Assembly: GCA_032716605.1 (NCBI GenBank)
Contig: CM064545.1
Span: 11,935,479 to 11,999,478 of the forward strand
Reading direction: 5' to 3'
Length of the DNA stretch: 64,000 nt
Source of the DNA: Paralithodes platypus
Lineage: Eukaryota; Arthropoda; Malacostraca; Decapoda; Lithodidae
Shown here: positions 1 through 10,352 of the stretch, piece after piece
Layout: the number at the start of each line of letters is the position of its first letter
Numbering within the stretch: position 1 is the stretch's first letter
Notes under the pieces: generated by a model
Told to the model about the DNA's origin: nothing
The model's database searches: none
The model's input: the letters and a program-made list of their open reading frames with translations, nothing else
Program-made: the position numbers and the translations under genes

Positions 1-537
1 TTGCGTTTTGTTCCACATAAGATGGTTTCTGTCTTGCCCAGGTGAAGAGATAGTCTATTGTCCACTAGCCAATCACTACACAATTCTAGTTCTCTGGAAG
101 CACTGTCGTCAGCATGCAGTAATAAATTACACGATATGCTCAGTTCCATGTCGTTCACATAACAGAGTAAGAGTAAGGGACCAAGGATGCTTCCCTGCGG
201 GACCCCACAGTTAATTGGCATAGGATCAGAAAGATTATCATCAATTTTGACTGTTTGTGTTCTACCACTAAGATAAGATTTAAACCAGTTCACTGACCCA
301 ATGCCCATTGCTTGTAGTTTATTACATAGGATATTATGGTCTACTGTATCAAACGCTTTTTGTAGGTCAAGAAGAACCATACCAGTGTAGTTACCTCTAG
401 ACATTTCTTTACTAATGTGATCTGTTAAGTGGATGAGACAGGAGTCTGTCGAGTACATGCCTCTGAAACCTGATTGAAACTTATAGAACAGATCATTTTC
501 TTTGAGGTAGTGTTCAATTTGGATGTATGCAGCTCTT

Positions 538-1197
538 TCAAGGATTTTTGATGCTAACTGGTCTGTAGTTGCTAACATCTAATTTATTTCCTTTCTTGAA
601 TAGAGGGGTTACAATAGCTTCCTTCAGTTCAGCAGGTACAGTGTTGGTGTTAATTGACAGGTTGATGATGTGGGTTAGGGGACCTGCTATACCAATGGCT
701 CCATCTCGTAGCAATTTGGCAGGAATTTTGTCTGGTCCTGTGCTTTTATGTACATTTAGGTTGGAGAGCTTTTCAAATGTGTATTTTGGTGTAACATTTT
801 GCAATCCAAAAGTTTTCGGGTGTATGCCTTTATCCCTGTAGAAATTTTGAAAGGTGGCAGTTGTTGTGGTGTATTTATTGAGAGGTTACGGTAGGTTCTG
901 TGCTAGTGTGTTCTGTGCTATGGAGGTGAAGAAGGAGTTGAAGTAGGTTGAAATTTGTCGTTTATCATGGCAAACCTGATCATTAATTTTGAGAGCAATA
1001 TTAGTGTTAGATGAATCCCTTGCCTTGTTGCTGTAGCCCGTTGTTTTTAAGTGCCTCCATAGTTTTTTGGGGTTACTCTGATACTCCTCTGCCTTACTGT
1101 GGAAATAATTAGATTTCGCTGATTCTATTTTCCTACTTAGTTTATTCCTAGCCCTGTTGAACTCATGTTTCAGACCTTGATCCTGTCTATGTTTCAC
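538..1197 (-). pseudogene. LINE linker and start of reverse transcriptase, broken
   Basis: Segment 1197-886 is the linker between endonuclease and RT (basic, with PKKLWRHLKTTGY, a pattern common before CR1 reverse transcriptases). Segment 804-538 starts the RT: KSTGPDKIPAKLL, VTPLFKKGNK and SNYRPVSI are RT motifs 0 to 2. A break near 840 and another near 540 interrupt the frame; the remaining RT continues in pieces to position 1. Confidence 0.8.
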
Positions 1198-1402
1198 TAG
1201 CCTTTTTAACAGTTTATCTCTATGTTCCAGATGGTGTAGTGTGTCATTGTTGATCCATGGGCCTGACCTTGCTTTAATTTGTATGTTTTTCAGAGGAGCT
1301 ATTTCGTCTAGGATGTTTGTGATGATGGTTCTGAAGCCACCCCATGCGTCATTAACGTTTGTATTTCCGAACGCTGGAGACCAATCTGTATTCCATACAA
1401 TG

Positions 1403-2253
1403 TCAAAAAACTAAATCTTTGTTGTAGTTTCTGAGTGACCTTGTTCTAATGACCTTGTGATTGTCTAAGGTAGTTTTTGGAGTTTTACGTGTACAATATG
1501 TGACGAAGTGATCACTTATCCCCGTTTGTATAACCCCTGATTGTGATATATTGTCCTCTCTGTTACAATTTACATGGTCTAATATTGTAGCAGTGTTATC
1601 AGAGATACGTGTGGGGGTTGTGATTTGTTGTTTGTGATTGTGCATTGTCAGTATGTGCCTATATTCTCGTACAAGCCTATTATTTCGTTGTTTGTAACAC
1701 AAGTGAAAATCCCCTAGTATACTGTAATTGATTCATTCCGGGGGTCTAGTAATGACAAAGTTCGTTCAAATTTGTTTAAGAATTGTGTGTCGTCTGGTGG
1801 CCTATAGCACACTCCAATTGTGATGGGTTTTGTCCTTGGCAGGTGTAAGTCAATCCAAAGAGCTTCGTGGTTTTCTACATGGAGATTGTTCCTAATTGTG
1901 TGTGTGAGGTTGTTTTTTACATACAGACATACTCTTCCCCCTTGTCTATTACGATCATTACGAACCATATTGAAACCTTGAATGTTTATTTCACCATCGT
2001 TTATACTCGAGTCCAGCCAGGTTTCTGTAATTGCAATTATTGAAGCTTTGGCCTTATTAGCTAACAAGTTTATTTCTGATAATTGATGATACATTGATCT
2101 GGCGTTGATGTGGATAAGATGGAGCCCTTTGTTGGTGAAAACTCTATATTCATCTTTGAATGTGTCCTGGCTGGATTCTGAGTTGTTATTTGGTTCATTT
2201 ACAATAACATTCGGTAATAAATGCAAGGCACACTTATTGCATAAAAAAGTCAT
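1403..2253 (-). pseudogene. LINE APE-type endonuclease domain, broken
   Basis: Two adjoining open segments (2253-1714 and 1702-1403). The first holds the classic APE-endonuclease blocks: LIHINARSM near the start, ITETWLD (catalytic Glu), RGGRVCLYVK-like text and GVCYRPP. The second holds the C-terminal part with ISDHFV, the SDH catalytic motif. This enzyme nicks target DNA to prime reverse transcription. A stop and frameshift near 1710 separates the halves, so the copy is dead. Confidence 0.8.
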
Positions 2254-2650
2254 GTTCTTTACTGTCGGTCTTCTTAGAAATGCACTTCATGTGAGCTACA
2301 GTTTTACACTTAACACAGTTTTGGATCCGCTGTCGTCGTGTTATGGGTGATTCACATATATCACAAATGTTTGTCTGATTTCGTACAGCTGATGTCCCAC
2401 ATTTAACGCATTCAACTTCGTTTCTACTGTTAACGTAAATACATCGGTTATGTACAATTTCATTACAACTGTTACATTGTAAAAGTGTACTCCTATTGTT
2501 GAATCTAATAGTACAGACTATACATAATTTCCTCTTACTGTTTATCGTACATCTGGAGGTGTGGTTTGGCCCAGGCCGATCAGCTGAGTATTGCCGCCGT
2601 GTGAGCGAGGGCGGGGGACAGGTTGCTCCTTGTCCTTGACACTCCCCCAC
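2234..2650 (-). pseudogene. LINE N-terminal double PHD-like zinc finger
   Basis: 138 codons rich in Cys/His pairs: CIVC, LQCNSC, VHNRCI, CVKC, then a second set CDIC, CVKC and HMKC. The spacing fits PHD/RING-like zinc fingers found at the start of some CR1-type LINEs, where they probably bind nucleic acid or protein. The final pair (FLCNKC) lies in the next reading frame at about 2240, so a one-base shift near the run of A/T at 2243 splits a frame that was originally continuous with the endonuclease. Not a host gene: it is collinear with the endonuclease and RT downstream. Confidence 0.7.
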
Positions 2651-2788
2651 CCCTACTGGAGATATAAAACAGATTTATTGGCACCAATTATCCACAGGCT
2701 GGGGCGACTGGCGCATGATTTAAACCACCAAGGTGGAAGAGCTAACGATGTGCTATACATTGTATTGTGTCTTAATTGACTGTTTCAG

Positions 2789-2925
2789 GTACGTGATGAA
2801 AGGTACAGAGAGTGTGGTGAATTATACACCAGTGACAGAGCTGGACTATGGTACTCTACTATGCTGGGCCAACAACAACATCGGCAGACAAATACAACCG
2901 TGTGTCTTCCAGATCGTGGCAGCGG
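2789..2925 (+). CDS. side-like: Exon of a Sidestep-family protein: end of an Ig domain
   Basis: The 137-bp exon starts after a good acceptor (tgactgtttcag) and ends at the donor gtgagt. It enters in phase 2 and leaves in phase 1. The encoded text includes NYTPVTELDYGTLLCWANN followed by IGRQIQPCVFQIVAAG. LDYGTLLCW is the F-strand region of an Ig domain with its Cys, and the stretch up to AAG matches what I know of arthropod Sidestep proteins, where this last Ig is followed directly by an FN3 domain. Sidestep is a transmembrane Ig-superfamily guidance molecule that acts with Beaten-path receptors in motor-axon targeting. The next exon (37782) joins in phase to give a Gly codon and the FN3 start. 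Identification from memory of the family, not from a search. Confidence 0.82.
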
Positions 2926-3089
2926 GTGAGTAGTAGTGGATGTGGTAGTTACAAGTAACAGCAGTAATAGGAGAAAAAAGAGTAAGAGTATTATATATTT
3001 TGCAGTCTTCTATCTATCTATAAGCTCAGGCCCAATCCCCATTTTGGGGGTAGCCGACTCAAGACAGCTGCTGGGAACGGGAACGCATT

Positions 3090-4126
3090 CGTGGTCCCGG
3101 ACCCTAAGAATAGGAGCTTTGAATGTGCGTGGATGTAGTACGAATGAGAAGCGAGAGGATATTGGAAGGTTATTTGAAAGAAGGATGTATGATGTCCTTG
3201 CACTGAATGAAACAAAGATGAAAGGAGAGGGAGAAGTGGATTTTGCAAACGTGATAGGTAGAAAGTCTGGAGTTGACGAGGGAGTCAGGGGGAAAGAAGG
3301 AGTGGCTCTTATTGTGAAGGAGGAGTTGAGAGAGTTTATAAAAGAGTGGAAAGAGGTGTCATCAAGGCTAATGTGGGTGAGAATGCAGTTTAAGGGTGAA
3401 AAGTGGGTTTTTGTAAGTGCGTATGGACCAGGAAGTGAAAGAGAGTTAGACGAGGTAGAGGGTTTCTGGGAGGATTTGAGAGATTGTCTACAAGGGTTTG
3501 ATGAAAATGAAAATGTTGTAGTTTTAGGGGACCTAAATGCTAGGGTAGGAAATGAGCCTGTTGAGGGAGTCATCGGTAGTTTTGGTGTGGATGGTGTAAA
3601 CGAGAGTGGAGAAAGACTGAAAAATGTATGTGAAGAGTGTAGATTGAGTGTAGGTAATACGTTCTTCAAAAAAAGGCGTATACACAAGTACACCTGGCAT
3701 AGACTTGTGAGGGGAGAGATTGTAGAGAGGGCATTGATGGATTATGTGCTGGTGACAAGGGAAAGATTGTGTAGACTGCTGGATATGTCAGATCATTACC
3801 TGGTGGAGGGAAAGCTAAGAGTTAAGAGTTACAGGAGAATAAGAGACAAGCGTGAAGTAAGAGAGGTAATAAAAGTTAGTGAGTTAGAGAAGAGTGAAAA
3901 AGAGAGGGAGTACAAGGAAAGACTAAATGAAAAGTGGATGGAAGTGAGAGAGATGGAAGAGAGAGAAGTAGAGGTTGAATGGCAACAGTTTAAGGAAGGA
4001 GTGAAAGCAAGTGCAGAGGTAGTATGCGGCAAAAGGAAAGTAGGAGGCAGAGGTATCAGGAACGGAAGCGAGTGGTGGAATGATACTGTGAGAAAGGCAG
4101 TTGAGGAGAAGAGACAGTGTTTTTGA
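3090..4126 (+). pseudogene. LINE A endonuclease domain
   Basis: The frame is open from upstream of the element. APE-endonuclease motifs are all present: IGALNVRG (metal-binding Asn), LALNETKM (Glu), YGPGS, VVVLGDLNARVG (Asp/Asn) and MSDHYLVEGKL (SDH). It then runs into a basic, Glu/Lys-rich linker (about residues 270-390 of the open frame) with EWWNDTVRKAVEEKRQ, a motif also found in LINE B. The frame stops at 4126, just after the T5 run at 4120-4124; the +1 frame continues smoothly as the RT. The true start codon is unclear because the open frame begins in host intron. Confidence 0.8.
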
Positions 4127-6029
4127 GAGGGTTTTACAGGATGATAGTGTTGAGGTATGGGAGAGGTACAAGGAGAAAAGGAGAGAGGCAAAACGGAAAA
4201 TTAGAGAAGCGAAAAAAGATGCAAACGAAAGGTGGGGTCAAAGGCTGAGTGAGAATGTTGAAGAACAAAAGAAGATGTTCTGGAAGGAGGTAAATAAAGT
4301 AAGGAAAGGAGGACAAAAGAGGGAAGAGTCAGTGAAAGATGAAAATGGAGAATTACTAGTGGAACCAGTTGAAGTGAGGAAAAGATATGCAGAGTATTTT
4401 GAATCTTTGTTAAATACAAGAGATGGAAGAGAAGCAGTGATTGAAGCAGAGGTGGATGGAGATAGGTTACCCAGGCCACCCAGGTGGCAGGGAATGAATG
4501 AAAGGATTGAGGAAAATGAGGTGAAAGAAGCAGTGAAACAAATGAGAGCGGGAAAAGCAGAAGGTTTGGATGGTATTGCTGTGGAGTGTATAAAGAAGGG
4601 CGGAGATGTGATAATAGATTGGTTGGTGAGACTTTTCAACGTGTGCTTTGCTGTGTCAATGGTACCAATAGACTGGAAGAGTGCATGTATTGTGCCGTTG
4701 TACAAGGGGAAGGGAGATCGGCAGGAGTGTTCAAGTTATAGAGGTATTAGTTTATTGTCAGTGGTTGGAAAGCTGTATGGCAGGGTGTTGATAGAGAGGA
4801 TAATAAAGTGTACGGAAGTTGCAATAGGAGAAGAACAGTGCGGTTTTAGGAGGGGAAGAGGGTGCGTGGATCAGATGTTTGCAGTAAGACAGTTATGCGA
4901 GAAGTATTTAGAGAAGCATAAGGAGATATTTTGGGCTTTTATGGACTTGGAAAAAGCGTTTGATCGTGTGGACCGTGAAGCAATGTGGAAGGTGTTAAGG
5001 ATTTATGAAATAGGAGGAAATTTGTTAGAAGCAGTTAAGAGTTTTTATGAAGGGAGCAGAGCATGTGTGAGAGTAGGAAATGGTGAGTTGAGTGAATGGT
5101 TTGAGGTAAAGGTAGGTTTGCGACAGGGTTGTGTAATGTCACCATGGCTGTTTAATATGTTTATGGATGGTGTGGTGAGGGAGGTGAAAAGGAGAACTAT
5201 GGGAAGAGGATTGGGTTTAGTAGGAAAGAATGGTAGAGATTGGGAGTTGAATCAGTTGCTGTTCGCTGATGACACAGCATTGGTGGCGGATTCTGATGAG
5301 AAACTGCAGCGGGTAGTCAAAGAGTTTGGTGTGGTTTGTGGAAGCAGAAAACTGAAGGTGAACATCAATAAAAGTAAAGTAATGGTGTGTAATAGGCGAG
5401 AGCATAGGGTAAATCTAGATGTGAGGCTGGATGGGGAAATATTGGAACAAGTAGAGTGTTTTAAATATCTAGGAAGAACGATAAGCAGGAGTGGAGGTAT
5501 GGAAGTGGAGGTAAAACAGAGAGTGTGTGAAGGAAGGAAGGTTTTCAGAGCAATGGGAAGTATGTGGAAGACGAGAAATCTCGGAGTGAAAGTAAAAAGT
5601 GCACTGTATCAAGGAATTGTTGTGCCAACAGTGTTGTATGGGGCTGAGACATGGGCTCTGAAGAAAAAGGAGAAAAGAGGGCTGGATGTGATGGAGATGA
5701 GCTGCTTGAGGAGTATGTGTGGAGTTACTCGTAGAGACAGATTGAGGAATGAAGAGATACGTAGGAGAGTGGGGCAGCAGGAACATTTGTCAGCCAGAGT
5801 GGACAGAAGGGTGCTGAGCTGGTATGGTCATGTTGAACGAATGGGAGATGAAAGGCTTACAAAGAGAATATGTGAGTCAGGTACAAGGGGAGATAGAAGG
5901 GCAGGAAGACCCCCATTGAGATGGAGAGACTGTGTAAGAAAGGCTTTGGATGATAGAGAAATGACTATAGATCAGGCAGGGGAAGTGGTGGTGGACAGGA
6001 GTGAATGGAGAATGCTTGTGAATAGTTGA
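4101..6029 (+). pseudogene. LINE A reverse transcriptase
   Basis: 642 open codons, read on from the endonuclease through a one-base shift. Motifs in order: AGKAEGLDGIAVECI, VPLYKGKGDRQECSSYRGI (RT 2), GFRRGRGCVDQMF (RT 3), WAFMDLEKAFDRVDR (RT 4/A), VGLRQGCVMSPWLFN (RT 5/B), LLFADDTALVADSDEK (catalytic FADD, RT C), then GRTISRSGGMEVEVKQR, YGAETWALKKKEKRG and a C-terminal WYGHVERM block common to this LINE group. All RT catalytic Asp residues are present, so apart from the frameshift the copy looks young. Confidence 0.88.
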
Positions 6030-6498
6030 GTGAACACGTGGTCATTTGGAGTAAGGGGTCGGGCGCAAGTTGGACTAGATAATAGTACATCAGGCGCCTG
6101 GCTCGGGGAGACGATTAATATGAAGGGTGCGCCTGGAATTGTGGTGGGAGGGCTTGTGGCTTTGGCTCCGCTGCATGTCTGCCTGCCGAGATCGGAACCT
6201 CTCCGGGTGGTCGGGGGCCGGGGGAGTGCTGGAGCGACCTTGGTGACCCTGGTCTCTGGGTCTTCTCCTGGGTGACCTGGATGTGTGTGAGTTTGTGTTT
6301 TGTATCTGTGTTTATTTGTTGTTTTATATTGTTTTTGTGTTTTCCCTATTCTTGCTCTGTCTTGAGTCGGCTATTTTGCAGTAGGTAAAGGAAAGGGAGA
6401 ACGAATTATAATAAGAGTTTTAGTTGTAATAGTAAGCATGATAACATTAATAGAGAGTGGAGAAGCAGGAATAGTAGGAGTAGTAGTAGCAAAAGTGA

Positions 6499-6625
6499 AA
6501 GTGACGGAGTATGGAGTCTTATTCCTCTTGCACAAAGTTGGATTATGGTACACACTATTCTGGGCCCATAACAATGTTGGCAGACAGATAGAACGGTGTG
6601 CTTTCCTGAGCGTGACCACAGGTGG
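6499..6625 (+). pseudogene. Decayed copy of the Sidestep Ig exon
   Basis: This stretch aligns with the exon at 2789-2925: ttggattatggtacac here against ctggactatggtactc there, then FWAHNNVGRQIERCAFLSV against CWANNNIGRQIQPCVFQIV. One base is missing just after the LDYGT part, so the Ig text is split between two frames, and the Ig Cys before Trp has become Phe. The donor (acaggtgggta) and the first 30 bases of intron are also alike, so the duplicated segment included flanking intron. No good acceptor is obvious. It may be a relic of a tandem exon duplication, or of a once-used alternative exon. Confidence 0.72.
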
Positions 6626-7468
6626 GTAGTATTAGGTTACCAGTAACTACTGTCAATTTGACTCGCCTAAATATATACTACTCTAAATTTCAAAGCAAAA
6701 AGTTAATTAAATTGACTTTAGTTCATGGTTGTGGATTGGTTGTTGATGAATATTGTGTAGACACATCTATTAATATGTAAATGTATGTTCAATTTTAAAT
6801 AACTTGTTTTGATAACATATTTATGGCGTTTTTTGCTGTTTAATTGTATTGCTGAAATCCTTGTATTTCGTCGACAATATTGCGGGTAGAATGTTTTTAA
6901 CTGTTTTTATATTTAAATCAGGATTGTTTGTTAGATATGTATTTGTCTTTTCTGAATGATAATAGGATCGAATTTGTTAAAATGTATTAATTATTCTTCA
7001 AATATACAGTACATACGACCGTTTACTAATTTTAGCTTATTGATGTTTAGTTTTATAATATAAACTGAATTACACATAAAAGTGTATTATTATTATTATT
7101 ATTATTTTATTTTCAACCTCGGGACTGTAGGCTGTTCAGTAGCCTGTAACTCTTACGAGGCCCCGAGATTATCAATTGAAGCTTCGAGATGTCGAGTGCT
7201 CCATGTGTCGCACTAGATGTTCACAGTGGAGCTTCAAGGTGTTGGCTGCTTCCTTTCTGCCACACTAGATGACGACACCTTATGTATAAACGTCACTTGA
7301 TTGGAGAGAGCAGCTATACGGTCATTCACAGCATCTTCGAATATGGCCGGGCATCTTCTATGCTATGAATTGGTGACAATTTAGAGGGTGTTTTCTTGAT
7401 GTGTCGGTGCAGCTAGGATATTTGTAGAACAGCAGAAACAATCAAATCACCTTGAAAAAAAAACTGAT
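6626..7468 (+). other. Intron sequence, no gene seen
   Basis: A+T-rich intron of the host gene. It contains a short run of TAT/ATT trinucleotides at about 7088-7108 and a near-duplicate pair of gcttcgagatg/gcttcaaggtg segments around 7180-7245. I see no coding or RNA signal. Confidence 0.6.
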
Positions 7469-7469
7469 G

Positions 7470-7545
7470 TTTGGCGTTGACTTGAACTGAGGGCTTTTTG
7501 GTCTGCACTCCTCGACGCTATCCACTGTGCTATCGCCTCCCAATA
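7470..7545 (-). repeat. tRNA-derived SINE-like head
   Basis: On the minus strand the segment has the layout of a tRNA: an A-box-like tagcacagtggatagcg and, about 40 bases on, a B-box-like cagttcaagtca, followed by sequence that does not close an acceptor stem. Such heads carry internal Pol III promoters in SINEs. A TA microsatellite follows within 100 bp, as it does for the head at 17878. Could also be a decayed tRNA gene. Confidence 0.5.
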
Positions 7546-7639
7546 GCTAACTTAATTGTATTAAATATATCTTCTATTAATTGTCTAATATTCTCTATAC
7601 GATTTGAGTTATATTTAAAAAACAAAAAATAAAATATCT

Positions 7640-7640
7640 A

Positions 7641-7721
<81 letters not shown>

Positions 7722-7756
7722 TGTATATATATATATAATTATATATATACAGTACC

Positions 7757-7808
<52 letters not shown>

Positions 7809-7856
7809 ATACAGTATATATTATATATATATACACAGTATATATATGCTTACAGT
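7640..7856. repeat. TA microsatellite with accggt interruptions
   Basis: About 215 bp of (TA)n, broken by short units such as ccggta, ctgta and cagta. The interruptions mirror those of the block at 17946-18085, suggesting the two blocks are copies of one repeat rather than independent slippage. Confidence 0.9.
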
Positions 7857-8149
7857 ATAGTCTGTCTTTCCATGGGTAATCGGATCCTCCGTGGAACACC
7901 AGGAATGCGCAAATAAAATAACATCATTTATGGGAATAATTACAGAAGAGACTGCCCCCGACTGCCAAAGTCACCTTATTTTGCCTTCAAGTATCTATCA
8001 CTCAGGCTGATAATCCCCTGTGCTCACCCAACACAAGGCTCGCCTTCCACTTTATGTTTGTTTGTTATGCTCTGTTTCTTGTCTATCTTACTTATTTATT
8101 AACAAAAATAGTTGTTGTGTGATCTGTATTCAATTTATAATGTGATGGA

Positions 8150-8640
8150 ATTTTAAAAATAATTATTGAGATGACGGGGCTGAAAGAAGATATGACAAAG
8201 GAAATAAAGAACCCGTTCCCGCAACCAGAAGAGCCCCAAATATCACCATGTAGAATTGCGGCCACAACAAGCAGAAAAACCAGAAATAGATCTACCCTCC
8301 AAACCAAGAATCACCTGCACCAGTCGCCCCTACAGAACCCAGGTAGAAAACGAGAGTCACCTGGCCCCTTAAGATATGTATCCGGATACGGCCCACATCC
8401 TCTCGTTAATGACCCCGGGCGCTAGATAAAAAATGGCTGCCCTCATCAAAGGATCAGAATGCCCAGCCGGAGCCAGACTTGGATTATGACGAGTCCTATT
8501 ATATGGAATTATGACATCAACCACCTTCGTTTCCGTCTATCTACCCTGACGGAAATACCTACCAATATCACCACCAACAGGGAGAGCAACTACAACCAGA
8601 ATATCCCAGCTAACAACCAGAACATTGCATAAAAGCCTAC
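8150..8640 (+). repeat. Repeat family G, carries a short open frame of unknown function
   Basis: An open frame begins at 8171 (MTGLKEDMTKEIKNPFPQP) and closes at 8425. Further on, in another frame, PEPDLDYDESYYMELHQPP is readable. Both parts resemble the minus-strand frame at 22610-22900, which starts MTGSGQQKPK and ends with PEPDLDYVEEMFMQIHHQPP. The two loci are therefore copies of one repeat whose protein was proline- and glutamine-rich. I do not recognise the family; an ORF1 or Gag-like protein of a retroelement is one guess. Here it is frameshifted and disrupted. Confidence 0.5.
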
Positions 8641-9012
8641 AAATAATAGGAAACCTGCAAAACTGTAAATAATTTATCATGTACTTATCCAAGCTCTTTA
8701 CTACTTACTTCTAAAATAAATAAATATAGAATACCATTCCCCATATAACTATGTATGTACTATATTTTTAAGACTTTATATAACCGAGCAATAATTAAAA
8801 AACTGTACGGTAATCCTCATGCCTCTCATGTCCCGAAACGCATCAGCCATGCCACTATCTGTAATGTGTAATACTACTTGATCAAAAATAGGATATTGTT
8901 AGGCAAAGTTGATTCACTGTCTAGCACAGGTTTTTTGTGTTGGAGTATAGCCTACGTGACTAAGTCAACTTGGAGAATACTTCCGTAGGGGTTAACCGAA
9001 ATCCCCTTTAAA
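8641..9012 (+). other. Intron sequence, no gene seen
   Basis: A+T-rich non-coding sequence leading into the minisatellite. Nothing further can be supported. Confidence 0.5.
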
Positions 9013-10092
9013 AGTATCCTACAAGCTGCGAGGAGTGCTGGAGGACCGAGAGAGTGTGTTGGTGTACCTAGAAGTGACCTTTCTAGCTATACCGTGTGAA
9101 GGTATCGTCCCCCCCTGGTGTAAACAGGCAGACATACACCACACTCAGTATCCTACAAGCTGCGAGGAGTGCTGGAGGACCGAAAGAGTGTGTTGGTGTA
9201 CCTAGAAGTGATCTTTCTAGCTATACCGTGTGAAGGTATCGTCCCCCCCTGGTGTAAACAGGCAGACATACACCACACTCAGTGCTGGAGGACCGAGAGA
9301 GTGTGTTGGTGTACCTAGAAGTGATCTTTCTAGCTATACCGTGTGAAGGTATCGTCCCCCCCTGGTGTAAACAGGCAGACATACACCACACTCAGTGCTG
9401 GAGGACCGAGAGAGTGTGTTGGTGTACCTAGAAGTGACCTTTCTAGCTATACCGTGTGAAGGTATCGTCCCCCCCTGGTGTAAACAGGCAGACATACACC
9501 ACACTCAGTGCTGGAGGACCGAGAGAGTGTGTTGGTGTACCTAGAAGTGACCTTTCTAGCTATACCGTGTGAAGGTATCGTCCCCCCCTGGTGTAAACAG
9601 GCAGACATACACCACACTCAGTATCCTACAAGCTGCGAGGAGTGCTGGAGGACCGAGAGAGTGTGTTGGTGTACCTAGAAGTGACCTTTCTAGCTATACC
9701 GTGTGAAGGTATCGTCCCCCCCTTGTGTAAATAGGCAGACATACACCACACTCAGTGCTGGAGGACCGAGAGAGTGTGTTGGTGTACCTAGAAGTGACCT
9801 TTCTAGCTATACCGTGTGAAGGTATCCCCCCCTGGTGTAAACAGGCAGACATACACCACACTCAGTGCTGGAGGACCGAGAGAGTGTGTTGGTGTACCTA
9901 GAAGTGACCTTTCTAGCTATACCGTGTGAAGGTATCGTCCCCCCCTGGTGTAAACAGGCAGACATACACCACACTCAGTGCTGGAGGACCAAGAGAGTGT
10001 GTTGGTGTACCTAGAAGTGACCTTTCTAGCTATACCGTGTGAAGGTATCGTCCCCCCCTGGTGTAAACAGGCAGACATACACCACACTCAGT
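9013..10092. repeat. Minisatellite, 9 units of 113 or 134 bp
   Basis: Nine units beginning agtgctggaggaccgag at about 9034, 9168, 9281, 9394, 9507, 9641, 9754, 9865 and 9978. Most are 113 bp; three are preceded by an extra 21-bp block, agtatcctacaagctgcgagg. Each holds a C7 run (cgtccccccctgg). Units differ by only one or two bases, with one 2-bp loss (gtatccccccc) near 9822, so the array is young. Confidence 0.93.
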
Positions 10093-10243
10093 CGCCACGT
10101 GTGACCAGATCTCTCACGGCTGCTTTCTTCTAAACTTCAACCCAAATTAAGTGCTTCTAGTGATTCTTATGCAGTTGGTGATTATTGCGAAGGTTAGATA
10201 GGATATGTTATGTGTTCAATCTAACGTAAACATCCGAAATTAA

Positions 10244-10352
10244 CACCTTACGAGCGGCCTATGCGGTTTATTATATGTACCGCACAGCGGGGTGTTTTTA
10301 GCCAAAATAGGGCTGTTTACGTTAGTTTTCTTGCAATAACCGTGCAATTATT
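10244..10352 (+). mobile_element. Internally deleted fragment of the 480-bp TTAA MITE (MITE-A)
   Basis: Begins after TTAA (10240-10243) with caccttacgagcggcc, the terminus of MITE-A, and continues with the conserved gccaaaatagggctg block. After acgt it jumps to tagttttcttgcaataacc, leaving out about 120 bp found in the full copies, and then loses similarity near 10352. A truncated, deleted copy. Confidence 0.8.

Larger units (their letters stand above)
1..2655 (-). mobile_element. CR1/L2-like LINE, PHD-like finger + endonuclease + reverse transcriptase, cut by the window edge
   Basis: Reading the minus strand from about 2650 downwards, the pieces come in the order of a CR1/L2-group LINE: a Cys/His-rich double zinc finger, an APE-type endonuclease, then a reverse transcriptase that runs off the left edge. 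The RT part between 1 and 540 still translates to recognisable blocks, including LLDLQKAFDTVDH and GVPQGSILGP, but carries breaks. Several frameshifts and stops separate the reading frames, so this is an inactive copy. Its 5' end lies near 2650, only about 130 bp upstream of the host Ig exon. The clade call rests on domain order and motif wording; a phylogeny would be needed to separate CR1 from L2. Confidence 0.85.
3007..6371 (+). mobile_element. LINE family A, nearly full-length copy with 11-bp target duplication
   Basis: A LINE with endonuclease and RT on the + strand. It is flanked by an 11-bp direct repeat, tattttgcagt, at 2996-3006 and 6372-6382, which marks the target-site duplication. 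It sits between the host Ig exon and that exon's decayed copy. The 5' end (3011-3066) is the reverse complement of the family's 3' end, best seen in the second copy at 44834-44942. The coding part is split by a single frameshift at the T-run 4120-4124. The 3' UTR (6030-6371) is about 340 bp and shares a G/C-rich block with copy 2. Confidence 0.88.

Noticed and set aside
2936..3010. N-terminal extension of the LINE A frame into host intron (MDVVVTSNSSNRRKKSK)
   Set aside because: It lies upstream of the target duplication at 2996-3006, so it is not part of the element, and follows the exon's donor site.
3010..5786. Antisense frames opposite LINE A, up to 227 codons, rich in Ser, Phe and Leu
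   Set aside because: They are the complement of Glu/Lys/Arg-rich LINE coding sequence and show no motif.
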